Assembly (NCBI RefSeq): GCF_028867935.1
Contig: NZ_JAPQNS010000001.1
Location: 620,001 to 684,000, forward strand
Origin: Flavobacterium sp. SUN052
GTDB lineage: Bacteria; Bacteroidota; Bacteroidia; Flavobacteriales; Flavobacteriaceae
Length of the DNA: 64,000 nucleotides
Reading direction: 5' to 3'
Part shown: piece by piece, positions 15,483 through 23,835 of the stretch
Layout: each line of letters opens with the position of its first letter
Position numbering within the stretch: position 1 is the first letter of the stretch
Translations under genes and position numbers: made by a program
Notes under the pieces: generated by a model
What the model saw: only the letters and a program-made list of their open reading frames with translations
What the model was told of the DNA's origin: nothing
Databases searched by the model: none

Positions 15483-18110
15483 TTACAGAATTTCTATGTA
15501 CCCATCCGTTCCGTTTACCCTGATTCGTTGTCCATCTTTAATCAGTCTGGTGGCATTATCCACACCGACAACGGCGGGTAAGCCGTATTCACGGGCTATA
15601 ACGGCTCCATGTGTCATGAGGCCACCTACTTCGGTAACCAGGCCTTTTATAGATACGAACAAAGGAGTCCAGCTCGGGTCGGTAAATTTAGTGACTACTA
15701 TATCTCCCTCTTCCAAGTCGGCATTTTCCATGTTCAAGATGATACGGGCTCGTCCCTCAATAATTCCGGAAGAAACTGCCAGACCGGCAATGGCATCGGC
15801 TGGAAGATTCTCATGTTTATACTGACCCGTAATGATTTCACCGTCCGAGGTGATCACCCGTGGGGGTGTTAGTTTTTCATATATTTTGTGTTCGTCTCTT
15901 CGTTTTCCGATGATGGAGTGATCCAACTGTTTTGTGCGTATCAGATCATTTAGTTCGTCAAACGTGAGGTAGTATATATCTTCTTTTTCCTGAATAACCC
16001 CGGCCTCCAAGAGTCGTTCGGCTTCTCCGAGAATCGCCTGTTTGTACACAAAGTACCGGCTTACTATATCGTATTTGGGATATTCCCGGTAACCGGAGAG
16101 GTTCCGAACCAGGTCGATCATGCGTTTGGTCTCCTGCGACTTTTGCTCACCATCCGGTAATTGCCGCAATCGATCCAGTAACTCCTGTTCTTTTTTCAAT
16201 GCGTCCTGCTGTCCCTGTTCAAATTTCTGCTTCCCGGCATACGGTTCAAAGTTTTTGATATTGCTGAGAATCAGCGGAACAAGTGTGCTTGGCCTCTCAC
16301 TCCAACGGGCTTTAGTAATATCGATTTCTCCGCTGCACCGCATACCGTATTTGTCCAGATAAGCGTAGATCGCGTCCCGAGTTTCGTGCCCACCAATCAA
16401 CGTAGGCAGTTCATCCAAAAAGTTATCGGCTTTTACGCCTTGTAAATAAGCAATTACGTCCGGGTACGGGCGGATTACATCGGCCACATCCAATAGCGCC
16501 AGACCCATTTCCGACGTGATATTGTTTTCAACAGATTGAGTAAGCGTGTCGGCTACGTTTTTCTCCCCCAACCAGTGCTCGATGTTTTCGTTGATCCATA
16601 ATGCAGCATTCATCGCCGTCATAATCACCCCAAAGCTTTGCGGTATGCTCTTCTTTATTTCCCCAATGCTTTCCCGGATGAAATCAAATAGATCGGGGCC
16701 TGATTTAGTCAGAATGGTTTGTTTCAAAGCAGCAATGGATGTTTGACTTCGCTGGATCAATTCAAAAACGATGGCTGGTTCATAATCCTTTAGTGTTTGA
16801 TAATCCGGAAGTGAGGCACCCTGATTACTTTTGGCGGCACTCGGTTCTCCATCTGGTGACGATTGTATAAAATCGCCCCGCTCCAGAATGGTTGTCAATG
16901 CGTCTTTGATGAGCGGATCGAATTTCCCCAGGACATTCAGTGTATTTTCTCTGCCAGCCGGTGAAGCCAGCATCGGAGCAACATCCACGAATAACCGTCC
17001 ACCAGCCGTTCGCATCGGGGCATTGGCCATGAACTGCCATAAAGTCAAGCCAAGGGGTTTCATGGCGTCGGTCATCATTTGTTGATGACCGACTGATAAA
17101 TAGACGTGTGGGCCGGGGTCATTCGCTTCAGGGATCGGATATAGCGTAGTGATTGGACGGCTCTGAACAATGTAAAACGTATCGTCTGCCAAACACCATT
17201 CAATGTCCTGGGGGATGCCGAAATGGGCTTCGATAGTTCTGCCGATGCGTTCAAGCTGCAAAATCTGCTTATCGGTCAGTGCTGGCCTGTGCTGTTGGTC
17301 GGACTCAATCACCTGCTGGTCGGTGCCGCCCTCTTTCACCGCATAAATGGCTAGTTTCTTGGCGGAGACTTTCTTATCGATCAGCTGGCCATTACGGACT
17401 TTATAATTGTCGGCATTCACCATACCGGAGACCAGGGCCTCACCCAACCCGAAACTGGCATCAATGGAAACCACCTTCCGGTTCGACGTGACGGGATCGG
17501 CTGTAAACAGAATACCTGCCGCCTGCGGAAAAACCATCTTCTGAATCACCACCGCTAACTGAATTTTGCGATGGTCAAACCGGCCCGCGGATTCGGCCGT
17601 CTGAAGGCGGTAAAAAACCGCCCGCTCGGTAAATAGGGATGCCCAGCACTTGCTAACATGCTTCAAGATTGCCTCCCTTCCAATGATGTTCAGATAGGTA
17701 TCTTGTTGACCTGCGAAAGAGGCCGTCGGTAAATCTTCTGCCGTAGCACTAGACCGAACAGCATAGGCATTCGTTTCGCCAAACCTGGAGAGCTGGTGCG
17801 TAATAGCCTCAACAATAGCCTGCGGAATAGCTATCTCTTCAATAACCCTGCGAATCTTAGCGCTCAACACCCCAATCTGGGCCCGGTCTTGCACGGTGAG
17901 TAGGGCTAACTGATCAAGTAATTCGTTAACCGCCGACGATTCGCTAACGACCTGTTTGAACGCTTCCGTTGTAATGCAAAAGCCCTCAGGTACGTTGATT
18001 TCGTCAATTCTGGCCAGCTCCCCCAAGTTCGCCCCTTTACCCCCAACAAGACTGATTGCTGTTTTGTCAATGTGTTGAAAGCCAACTATGTATGAGTTTG
18101 GGATTTTCAT
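15483..18110 (-). CDS. rph: Rifampin phosphotransferase-like enzyme (PEP-synthase superfamily)
   Basis: 875 residues, the length of Rph proteins (about 865) rather than true PEP synthase (about 790). Three parts are visible. An N-terminal ATP-grasp domain has LVGGKGANLGELARI, AVRSSATAEDLPTASFAGQQ and DIEWCLADDTFYIVQSRPITT. A large middle region (about 340-760) corresponds to the rifampin-binding domain, with VGHQQMMTDAMKPLGL, KYGMRCSGEIDI and GYREYPKY. The C-terminal swivelling His domain contains LMTHGAVIAREYG with the phosphate-carrying His834. Rph uses ATP to phosphorylate the C21 hydroxyl of rifamycins. From memory the sequence follows the Listeria/Bacillus Rph proteins closely throughout. 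The start overlaps the MarR stop by 4 bases. Whether the drug is the natural substrate is unknown; the older label 'PEP synthase' is the alternative. Confidence 0.85.
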   Translation of the reverse strand: MKIPNSYIVGFQHIDKTAISLVGGKGANLGELARIDEINVPEGFCITTEAFKQVVSESSAVNELLDQLALLTVQDRAQIGVLSAKIRRVIEEIAIPQAIVEAITHQLSRFGETNAYAVRSSATAEDLPTASFAGQQDTYLNIIGREAILKHVSKCWASLFTERAVFYRLQTAESAGRFDHRKIQLAVVIQKMVFPQAAGILFTADPVTSNRKVVSIDASFGLGEALVSGMVNADNYKVRNGQLIDKKVSAKKLAIYAVKEGGTDQQVIESDQQHRPALTDKQILQLERIGRTIEAHFGIPQDIEWCLADDTFYIVQSRPITTLYPIPEANDPGPHVYLSVGHQQMMTDAMKPLGLTLWQFMANAPMRTAGGRLFVDVAPMLASPAGRENTLNVLGKFDPLIKDALTTILERGDFIQSSPDGEPSAAKSNQGASLPDYQTLKDYEPAIVFELIQRSQTSIAALKQTILTKSGPDLFDFIRESIGEIKKSIPQSFGVIMTAMNAALWINENIEHWLGEKNVADTLTQSVENNITSEMGLALLDVADVIRPYPDVIAYLQGVKADNFLDELPTLIGGHETRDAIYAYLDKYGMRCSGEIDITKARWSERPSTLVPLILSNIKNFEPYAGKQKFEQGQQDALKKEQELLDRLRQLPDGEQKSQETKRMIDLVRNLSGYREYPKYDIVSRYFVYKQAILGEAERLLEAGVIQEKEDIYYLTFDELNDLIRTKQLDHSIIGKRRDEHKIYEKLTPPRVITSDGEIITGQYKHENLPADAIAGLAVSSGIIEGRARIILNMENADLEEGDIVVTKFTDPSWTPLFVSIKGLVTEVGGLMTHGAVIAREYGLPAVVGVDNATRLIKDGQRIRVNGTDGYIEIL

Positions 18111-18574
18111 GGTTTCGCTTGGTTCTCGTTGAGTGTGTTGGTTGTTTGAGTCATTATCTCAATGGCCTGAGAAAAGTAGGCTTCGAGGGTTTCAACTTCT
18201 TCGTCTGAAAATGAACCAATCAATTTTTCTGACCTGGCTCGGAATTCTTTATACAGCGGTGTCAGGAGCGCCATTATAATTGCGGTATTAGGTACGATAA
18301 TAATCTTACGTCTATCGTCGGCTGCAAACTGCCTTTTTACCAGATTTCTCTTCTCAAATCGGTCTATCAAACCAGTCACAGCACCGGTAGTCAGGCCAGT
18401 TAAGGTTGATAGCTCACCCGCTGTCATTTGCCCCTTCTGGATTAAAAATCCCAGGTATTTATGGTCCGTTCCAGAGAGCCCCGCCTTCCGGGCAACGGCT
18501 TCGTGCATCTGAATTGAGGTGTAGGCATACTGCTGGCTAAGCCTTCTGATCCGGTCTAAAACATCTTTCTCCAT
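18107..18574 (-). CDS. MarR family transcriptional regulator
   Basis: 155 residues with the winged-helix core of MarR: YLGFLIQKGQMTAGELSTLTGLTTGAVTGLIDRFEKRNLVKR (helices 3-4 and recognition helix) followed by the wing ADDRRKIIIVP. Long amphipathic helices at both ends form the dimer interface. It is the promoter-proximal gene of a two-gene operon with the Rph-like enzyme (ATGA-type overlap), so it most likely represses its own operon and responds to a ligand, perhaps a rifamycin-like compound (inference). Confidence 0.9.
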   Translation of the reverse strand: MEKDVLDRIRRLSQQYAYTSIQMHEAVARKAGLSGTDHKYLGFLIQKGQMTAGELSTLTGLTTGAVTGLIDRFEKRNLVKRQFAADDRRKIIIVPNTAIIMALLTPLYKEFRARSEKLIGSFSDEEVETLEAYFSQAIEIMTQTTNTLNENQAKP

Positions 18575-18577
18575 ACT

Positions 18578-18637
18578 ATATCTTATTATCTAAATATCTT
18601 ATCTACAAAGATAAATTGAAATAAAGAACTACTCCAA
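18578..18637 (-). promoter_or_regulatory. Promoter and probable operator of the marR-rph operon
   Basis: On the minus strand TTG (18635-18637), a 21-base spacer and TATCTTTG (18606-18613) match the Bacteroidota consensus. Between the -7 box and the marR ATG lie two copies of ATATCTTAT (+ strand 18578-18586 and 18594-18602) with a 16-base period. This placement suits MarR repression. Confidence 0.65.
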
Positions 18638-18709
18638 CTGATTTGGACAAAGAGTTGTCAGTACAATAGGGCGATTGAGACTTATTTACAAAATTGGAAC
18701 GCGGACAAC

Positions 18710-18784
18710 GCGGACGCTTTGGAACGCAGATTTGCGCTGATTTCTATAGAAAATGTGTGAGAATCCGCGTTGCAAAGCATCCGC
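18710..18784. repeat. Imperfect palindrome of matched words
   Basis: GCGGA, CTTTG, ACGC and GATT on the left (18710-18732) recur as AATC, GCGT, CAAAG and TCCGC in reverse order on the right (to 18784), with small mismatched linkers between. It lies upstream of the marR promoter and downstream of the DUF5990 gene end. No gene is seen in 18575-18843. Confidence 0.55.
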
Positions 18785-18843
18785 TTTCTAACAATTTAAT
18801 TGTTTTATGCCCTTAGTTGTCAAAGGGTTGGGGAAAGTAAAGA

Positions 18844-19287
18844 TTACGAACTTAGACTCAAATGCCAGCCGGAGAAAGGTTTTACGGTAGCGCAATTTGG
18901 GCCTCCGTCTTTGGCTGTTCCAGGGACTCTGGTTTCCAAAATGAGGGAAGAGTCAGCCAATGCGAGATTGATCGTTTCTAATGAAATATCTCTCAACGGA
19001 ATTTTCAATCGTCGGGTCCAGGGCGAGTTGATTTGACCGGCAGCGGTTCCAATGTCAACGTAAATGAAGCGTTCGGTTGATGGCCCCTGAACACACGATC
19101 CTGCAAAATCATAAAAAGCAGTTTTGCCATCCTTTACCGATATTGAGAATTCAAAACACAGGTCATCCCCACTTGATTGTTGGGTTAGAATTGTTTCATA
19201 GCTATGCCCACTGCCCTTTTGAATTCCGAAGTCAACGCCTGTTGGAGGGCCTTCCAAGATAATTCGTACAGATAAGTCTTGCTTCAT
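18844..19287 (-). CDS. DUF5990 family protein
   Basis: 147 residues, soluble, no signal. The opening VRIILEGPPTGVDFGIQKGSG, the middle SCVQGPSTERFIYVDIGT and the RRLKIPLRDI block match the DUF5990 family as I remember it. These small proteins are widespread in Bacteroidota and some Actinobacteria and have no assigned role. It is preceded by the CorC-like gene on the other side and appears to be transcribed alone. Confidence 0.75.
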   Translation of the reverse strand: MKQDLSVRIILEGPPTGVDFGIQKGSGHSYETILTQQSSGDDLCFEFSISVKDGKTAFYDFAGSCVQGPSTERFIYVDIGTAAGQINSPWTRRLKIPLRDISLETINLALADSSLILETRVPGTAKDGGPNCATVKPFSGWHLSLSS

Positions 19288-19349
19288 TTTATGATAGATA
19301 AAGCTAGAGTTTGCGTCACGTAGAAGAATTAGAATAACACACAGGGCTC

Positions 19350-20723
19350 TTACTCTTCCTCCATCCGGGTCACTAGAATCTTGTCGATCCGGCTTTTATC
19401 CATGTCGATAATTTCGAACTGATAATTCTGCCAGCGGAACGTTTCACCGGTCTTGGGAATGTCTTTCAGGATATGCAGCGCAAAGCCACCGAGGGTATCG
19501 AAGCCTGTCAGGTCGCGCCGTTTTTGGTCCGATAGGTTGATGTCGAGGTGATTCAAGAAATCGTCAAAAGGTATCTGAGCATCAATTAGATAGCTTCCAT
19601 CTTCGCGTTCAGATATTTCGTAGTTAAACTCACTCGTGTCCGATATATCACCAACCAGTGCGTCGATAATGTCGTTGAGTGTTACCATACCCAGCACACC
19701 ACCATACTCATCAACAATGATACCCACATACTGGCGTCGTTCGCGAAACCGTTCGAGTACCTGATAAGCGCGGTTGTTTTCGGGAATGAACAAGACTTCC
19801 CGCGTAATGGGCTGGAGGTTCAGCACCTCAGTATTGAGGTCTTTACCCAACAGATCTTTAGAAGCAATCAGACCCACTACCTCGTCTACCGAACCCCGAC
19901 AAATGGGATAGGTGGAGTGTTTATGGGTAATGATCTTCTCAATGTTTTCGGCTGGTTCATCTTCCAGATCCAGATAGACCATCTCTTGCCGACTGGTCAT
20001 TAAGGATGTAATTCGCCGATCGCCAAGTTGAAACACGTTTTGCACAATCTCCTGCTCAATCTCTTCGATTACGCCACCCGACGTGCCTTCCTGAATGAGG
20101 CTTTTGATTTCTTCTTCCGTTACAGCGCTGTCATTTGGCTTTATGCCCAGTAGCTTAATTATTCCGTCGCTTGAGGCCCCTAAAAGTGTAATGAAGGGCG
20201 ACGTCATTCGCGAAAGCAGGTTCATGGGCGCGGCCATTGTTTTGGCAATACCCTCCGGATTCGATAACCCAATGCGTTTGGGTACCAACTCACCCAATAC
20301 CAACGAAAGATAGGTAAGTATCAAAAGAACAAGTGCCACTGCTACTGGCCGCGAGTAAGGAGCCAGGAAAGAAACCTGAGCTACCAAATTCTGCGCATCG
20401 GTGGTGAGCTGGTCACCACTGAAAATACCCAGTAAGATACCGATAAGGGTAATGCCGATCTGAACAGTTGACAAGAAACGATTGGGTGAATTTGCCAGAT
20501 CAAGGGCTGCCTGAGCCCGACGGTCGCCGTTTTTGGCGCTGGTTTCGAGTTTTGCTTTTCGTGACGAAACCAGTGCGATCTCCGACATAGAGAAGACACC
20601 GTTCAGAATCGTCAGCAAGAGGATTATAACTATTTCCACAAAGGGCGTAAATTGGCCTGTTGCAAAAATAGCAATAGTAAGAAGGAATGGTGTGCCACTC
20701 CCACAGATTAGGCGGATTTTCAT
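19350..20723 (-). CDS. CNNM/CorC-type membrane protein with CBS pair
   Basis: 457 residues. The CNNM/DUF21 transmembrane domain (residues 30-200) has the typical NGVFSMSEIALVSSRKAKLE and VLGELVPKRIGLSNPE. It is followed by two CBS domains (SRQEMVYLDLEDEP... and FIPENNRAYQVLERFRERR...YVGIIVDEYGGVLGMVTLNDIIDALVGDI), then the C-terminal CorC_HlyC domain. Relatives transport Mg2+ or Co2+ or are called haemolysin C; Na+-coupled Mg2+ export is best supported. The first 28 residues are atypical, and a GTG at 20639 would start the protein at the usual position (VEIVIILLLTILNG), so the true start may be there. Confidence 0.9.
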   Translation of the reverse strand: MKIRLICGSGTPFLLTIAIFATGQFTPFVEIVIILLLTILNGVFSMSEIALVSSRKAKLETSAKNGDRRAQAALDLANSPNRFLSTVQIGITLIGILLGIFSGDQLTTDAQNLVAQVSFLAPYSRPVAVALVLLILTYLSLVLGELVPKRIGLSNPEGIAKTMAAPMNLLSRMTSPFITLLGASSDGIIKLLGIKPNDSAVTEEEIKSLIQEGTSGGVIEEIEQEIVQNVFQLGDRRITSLMTSRQEMVYLDLEDEPAENIEKIITHKHSTYPICRGSVDEVVGLIASKDLLGKDLNTEVLNLQPITREVLFIPENNRAYQVLERFRERRQYVGIIVDEYGGVLGMVTLNDIIDALVGDISDTSEFNYEISEREDGSYLIDAQIPFDDFLNHLDINLSDQKRRDLTGFDTLGGFALHILKDIPKTGETFRWQNYQFEIIDMDKSRIDKILVTRMEEE

Positions 20724-20819
20724 TCATATCCTTGCTATTTTTGTTACCGAAATTGATTTCACTCACTAAATAGACTAGTTAGTTGATTAATTTCAACAGC
20801 GAGTACTTTCCCCTACGAG

Positions 20820-21506
20820 ATGATTGTTTTTATTGACGACCGACCAATTCGGTTAGTAAGTGCCAAAAAAGCCAACCGGTTAGAAGACTTCACGCACTAC
20901 GATAAGATCGTGGATACACGGCTTGAAATCTTGAAAGAAGATGCGCTCAAAGGCCACTTACTGTTGCTGAATACCACACCGACAATGGTCGAAAAAGTGG
21001 TGTATCTGGTTCAGAATGCCAACGTCAGCGATTTGCTGTCTGTCACGCTGGTCTGCGCTGATAAGGAACAATGCGAGGAACGCTTCACCAGCCTGTTCAA
21101 AGTGGTAAAAGCTGCCGGAGGGGTGGTTTTCAAAGGCAATCAGATGTTGCTCATGTTTCGGAGGGGCGTTTGGGATTTGCCCAAGGGAAAATTAGACGAT
21201 GGTGAATCGTCGCAGCAAGGGGCCGCTCGTGAAGTTGAAGAAGAAACAGGGGTCCGGGTGACTATTGAAGAGAAAATCTGTACGACCTGGCACACTTATT
21301 CAATGAACGGAAACCGGATCCTGAAGCGCACTAAGTGGTACAAGATGACATTACTTGACGAAAGCCGGATGGCGCCACAGGAAGATGAGGATATTGAAAA
21401 GCTGGCCTGGCTCGACCGCAAACAGGCTCAGGCTGTCCTCGCCAATTCGTTCAGCTCGATCAGATACGTGATTGAGACAGTAGACTCCCAAAAGTTAAAA
21501 GCCTGA
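20820..21506 (+). CDS. NUDIX hydrolase with N-terminal extension
   Basis: 228 residues. The NUDIX box GKLDDGESSQQGAAREVEEETGV (G-x5-E-x7-REVEEETG) sits at about residues 123-145, preceded by GGVVFKGNQMLLMFRRGVWDLPKG. A 95-residue N-terminal domain of unknown fold (IVFIDDRPIRLV...) precedes it; this architecture is common in Bacteroidota NUDIX proteins. It hydrolyses a nucleoside diphosphate derivative; the substrate is unknown. It is divergent from the CorC-like gene, and TATTTTTG (20736-20743) upstream fits a -7 box. Confidence 0.88.
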   Translation: MIVFIDDRPIRLVSAKKANRLEDFTHYDKIVDTRLEILKEDALKGHLLLLNTTPTMVEKVVYLVQNANVSDLLSVTLVCADKEQCEERFTSLFKVVKAAGGVVFKGNQMLLMFRRGVWDLPKGKLDDGESSQQGAAREVEEETGVRVTIEEKICTTWHTYSMNGNRILKRTKWYKMTLLDESRMAPQEDEDIEKLAWLDRKQAQAVLANSFSSIRYVIETVDSQKLKA

Positions 21507-21538
21507 ACCAGGGCGTTCAACAGACAATCTGGCGATAC

Positions 21539-21595
21539 ATCAACAAGCAAAAGCCGCGACCGATTTTATACCAGTCGCGGCTTTTACTTGTTGAT
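21539..21595. terminator. Bidirectional terminator between NUDIX and coaD
   Basis: Nested arms ATCAACAAG / TTGTTGAT outside and AAAAGCCGCGAC / GTCGCGGCTTTT inside, loop about 13 bases. It sits between two convergent stop codons. Confidence 0.88.
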
Positions 21596-21602
21596 AAACT
21601 GG

Positions 21603-22070
21603 TTATTTGGATGCGGCAGTCAGTACGTACGGCACAAAAGCATCCACATTCTTGCCGTAGCGGTGCAAATCGCGGATAATGCTCGAACTAATAGGAGCGA
21701 GGTGCGGTGAAGTAATCAGAAACACGGTTTCTACATCTTCATACACAAAACGGTTTACCTGCGAAATGCCGTTTTCGTATTCAAAATCGGTGGTGTTGCG
21801 TAGTCCCCTGAGCAAAAATTTGGCTCCCATTTCACGGGCAACGTTAGCCGTCAGGTCGTCGTACGACACCACGCGAACAGCCGGATGCTTCGCAAAGGTT
21901 TGTTCGATTAACCGCACCATCTCATCGAGCGCGAAATACCGTTGTTTGTTGGCATTTCGACCAATACCGATGATAATCTCATCGAACAACTGGAGCCCCC
22001 GTAGCACAATGTCTTCGTGACCTTTGGTGAATGGATCAAATGAGCCGGGAAATAGGGCAATACGGGGCAT
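21603..22070 (-). CDS. coaD: Phosphopantetheine adenylyltransferase
   Basis: 155 residues from the ATG at 22070; the frame stays open upstream but encodes only repeat-derived sequence there. It starts PRIALFPGSFDPFTKGHEDIV with the nucleotidyltransferase TxGH motif (TKGH). LLRGLRNTTDFEYENGISQVN and ISSSIIRDLHRYG (the ISSTxxR signature) follow. It makes dephospho-CoA from 4'-phosphopantetheine and ATP. The upstream gene on the same strand is DUF3822. Confidence 0.95.
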   Translation of the reverse strand: MPRIALFPGSFDPFTKGHEDIVLRGLQLFDEIIIGIGRNANKQRYFALDEMVRLIEQTFAKHPAVRVVSYDDLTANVAREMGAKFLLRGLRNTTDFEYENGISQVNRFVYEDVETVFLITSPHLAPISSSIIRDLHRYGKNVDAFVPYVLTAASK

Positions 22071-22075
22071 AGAAG

Positions 22076-22165
22076 TATTGAGTGAATGAGTGATTGAGTG
22101 TGGTTCGATGTGTCGATTGAGTGAAACTGGTTGGCGCACGTCATTTCCGCGACGTTTCACTCAAT
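22076..22165. repeat. Palindrome of TGAGTGA words between DUF3822 and coaD
   Basis: ATTGAGTGAAAC (22116-22127) pairs perfectly with GTTTCACTCAAT (22154-22165). The flanks add further GAGTGAATGAGTGATTGAGTG and CACTCAATCACTCAAT words up to 22192. It would form a long stem in the dicistronic transcript. Confidence 0.7.
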
Positions 22166-22177
22166 CACTCAATAAAG

Positions 22178-23071
22178 CTAATCACTCAATAAGGAAAGTC
22201 CATACAAACTCAAATATCGATGTTCGGGAAGGTCGTCGAAATCGCCGTTGAACCGCATACCGGCCGGGGTTTGGCCGAACATCATATGGGGCAGGAACTC
22301 CGCCAGATTCGTATACGAATCTGAAAAAGGAGTGATTTCGCCATACAGCAGAATATTGACCGAATATGGCTCTAAGCGTAGTTCTTCAAGAACATACAGA
22401 ATATAGTACGTCAGATCCTGGGGATTTTTGAACCCAAACCGATTGCAGAAACGCAGCGCATGATTAGACCGCAGGACAATGGTCACGAACTCGCCCTCAA
22501 AATATAACAGCAGATTCTGTGTACTGACCAATTGCTGTTCTACCGCTGCCGAGGCCCGGATAATAGCACTGGTTTGGTGAACAAAGGTGGTCGTTTGCAA
22601 GGGATAAACACCCGCCAGGTAATTAGCCAGCCGATGCTCCACGTTGAACACCGATACGAAGTTGTCGTTGGGTTGTTCAAAAAAGTGGGCATACTCGTGC
22701 GGAGGCAACGCACTGCCGCGCATGAGTGTCATGTAGCTGGTTGCATACTCTTTCCGGAACAGGGGCGTAGGAATCAGCGTAAAGGCGGGTGAATTGACCG
22801 TAACCAGCACTTGCTGCCAGGGGCCCGCTGATAGTATGGGATGATCCTGGAAAATGGCGGGCAGATTGTCTGCTAACGACCGTTCGGTAAGGAGCGATGG
22901 AAATGAAAAATCTTCGAGCCACGACAGCCGTTTTTGGGCATCTAAATACGCAAACCGCAAATGCTCCTTACCCACCTCAACGCACAGAACCGATTGTTCC
23001 GTTTGAGCGGAATCAAACGAACCCTGACGAATAGCGACAATTGGAGACACAGTGGAGGGGGTAGTTAACAC
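22178..23071 (-). CDS. DUF3822 family protein
   Basis: 297 residues, soluble. It matches the Bacteroidota family DUF3822: LCVEVGKEHLRFAYLD near residue 30, VLVTVNSPAFTLIPTPLF, NLLLYFEGEFVTIVLR, RFGFKNPQDLTYYILYVLEEL, then ILLYGEI. The repeated strand-turn pattern (sequence-inferred) resembles an actin/RNase H-like fold of the PilM/FtsA kind. In many Bacteroidota the family sits next to rsmD and coaD. Here coaD follows but rsmD is absent from the gap, which holds only the palindrome. Confidence 0.82.
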   Translation of the reverse strand: MLTTPSTVSPIVAIRQGSFDSAQTEQSVLCVEVGKEHLRFAYLDAQKRLSWLEDFSFPSLLTERSLADNLPAIFQDHPILSAGPWQQVLVTVNSPAFTLIPTPLFRKEYATSYMTLMRGSALPPHEYAHFFEQPNDNFVSVFNVEHRLANYLAGVYPLQTTTFVHQTSAIIRASAAVEQQLVSTQNLLLYFEGEFVTIVLRSNHALRFCNRFGFKNPQDLTYYILYVLEELRLEPYSVNILLYGEITPFSDSYTNLAEFLPHMMFGQTPAGMRFNGDFDDLPEHRYLSLYGLSLLSD

Positions 23072-23118
23072 AAACGTAGGTAATGCAGTTCTGACAGGCT
23101 AATTACAACATTAACAAA

Positions 23119-23622
23119 TTATGAAGCAAGAAAGCCCCGTAAGGCAAACACGTCTTCTATTGAATGGCATCGTTGAAAAAGAGTATGTACTTCTTCGGGT
23201 GGATAGGATTTGATTTCATCAAACGTCATCAAGCGAACTTCTTCAATGATTTGACCATCAGTACTCATTTCCGGGTCCAGACCCTGGCGGATTGTTCCGC
23301 TGATAACCTGTACGTCGAAAAAAAGCTCCAGTGCGTGTAGCGGTGGTTCTCTGAACTCGTTTACAAACAACATATCACCCACGACAATTTTCAGGCCAGT
23401 TTCTTCATCAAATTCACGGGTAAGCCCCTCGCGGGTAGCCTCGCCAAACTGAAGACCACCCCCCGGCGGACACCAGAATGTATCGGACTGGTTGATGCCC
23501 CGGTGCCGAACCATCAGGAGTCGGTCGCCGTCACGGAATAGCCCACATACCCGCAGGCGAAGCCGGTTGCCGTATAATTTAAGAACTTCAGAGCGTGCTT
23601 TATCCTCGGCTACTGTCATCAT
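23119..23622 (-). CDS. NUDIX hydrolase
   Basis: 167 residues from ATG 23622 (ATG 23619 equally possible); longer starts would place the promoter inside the gene. The NUDIX box is GGGLQFGEATREGLTREFDEETGL, about residues 55-78. LRLRVCGLFRDGDRLLMVRHRG precedes it and FWCPPGGG introduces the loop. Similar to short Bacteroidota NUDIX proteins of unknown substrate. A TATCTTTG -7 box lies 28 bases before the start. Confidence 0.87.
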   Translation of the reverse strand: MMTVAEDKARSEVLKLYGNRLRLRVCGLFRDGDRLLMVRHRGINQSDTFWCPPGGGLQFGEATREGLTREFDEETGLKIVVGDMLFVNEFREPPLHALELFFDVQVISGTIRQGLDPEMSTDGQIIEEVRLMTFDEIKSYPPEEVHTLFQRCHSIEDVFALRGFLAS

Positions 23623-23649
23623 TTGGTAGTAACAAATCAAAAAAGAGGA

Positions 23650-23657
23650 CAAAGATA
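23650..23657 (-). promoter_or_regulatory. -7 element for the NUDIX gene
   Basis: Minus-strand TATCTTTG is an exact TAnnTTTG match. No clear TTG lies at the expected distance. It supports the internal start at 23622. Confidence 0.5.
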
Positions 23658-23734
23658 CATGGAAAATAAACGTTGGCTGTAGGATATTGACCATTGGATA
23701 TGGGATAGTAGACGCTGGATTGTCCGGCAACTCC

Positions 23735-23742
23735 TACCTTTG
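23735..23742 (+). promoter_or_regulatory. -7 element for the methyltransferase gene
   Basis: TACCTTTG matches TAnnTTTG and lies 93 bases before the ATG at 23836. No TTG is seen at 19-21 bases upstream, so support is moderate. Confidence 0.4.
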
Positions 23743-23835
23743 TCTTCCAAAAGAGCTAAGTGTATGGTCGAAAGCCGCTCATACACTCTCCGGAACGCCG
23801 GACTGTTGCTCTTTAATTCTTTCACTCTTTAGTAA

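Noticed and set aside
15483..18110. Phosphoenolpyruvate synthase (PpsA)
   Set aside because: Length, the long middle domain and the detailed sequence follow rifampin phosphotransferases; PpsA has a TIM-barrel PEP-binding domain at its C terminus, which is absent here.
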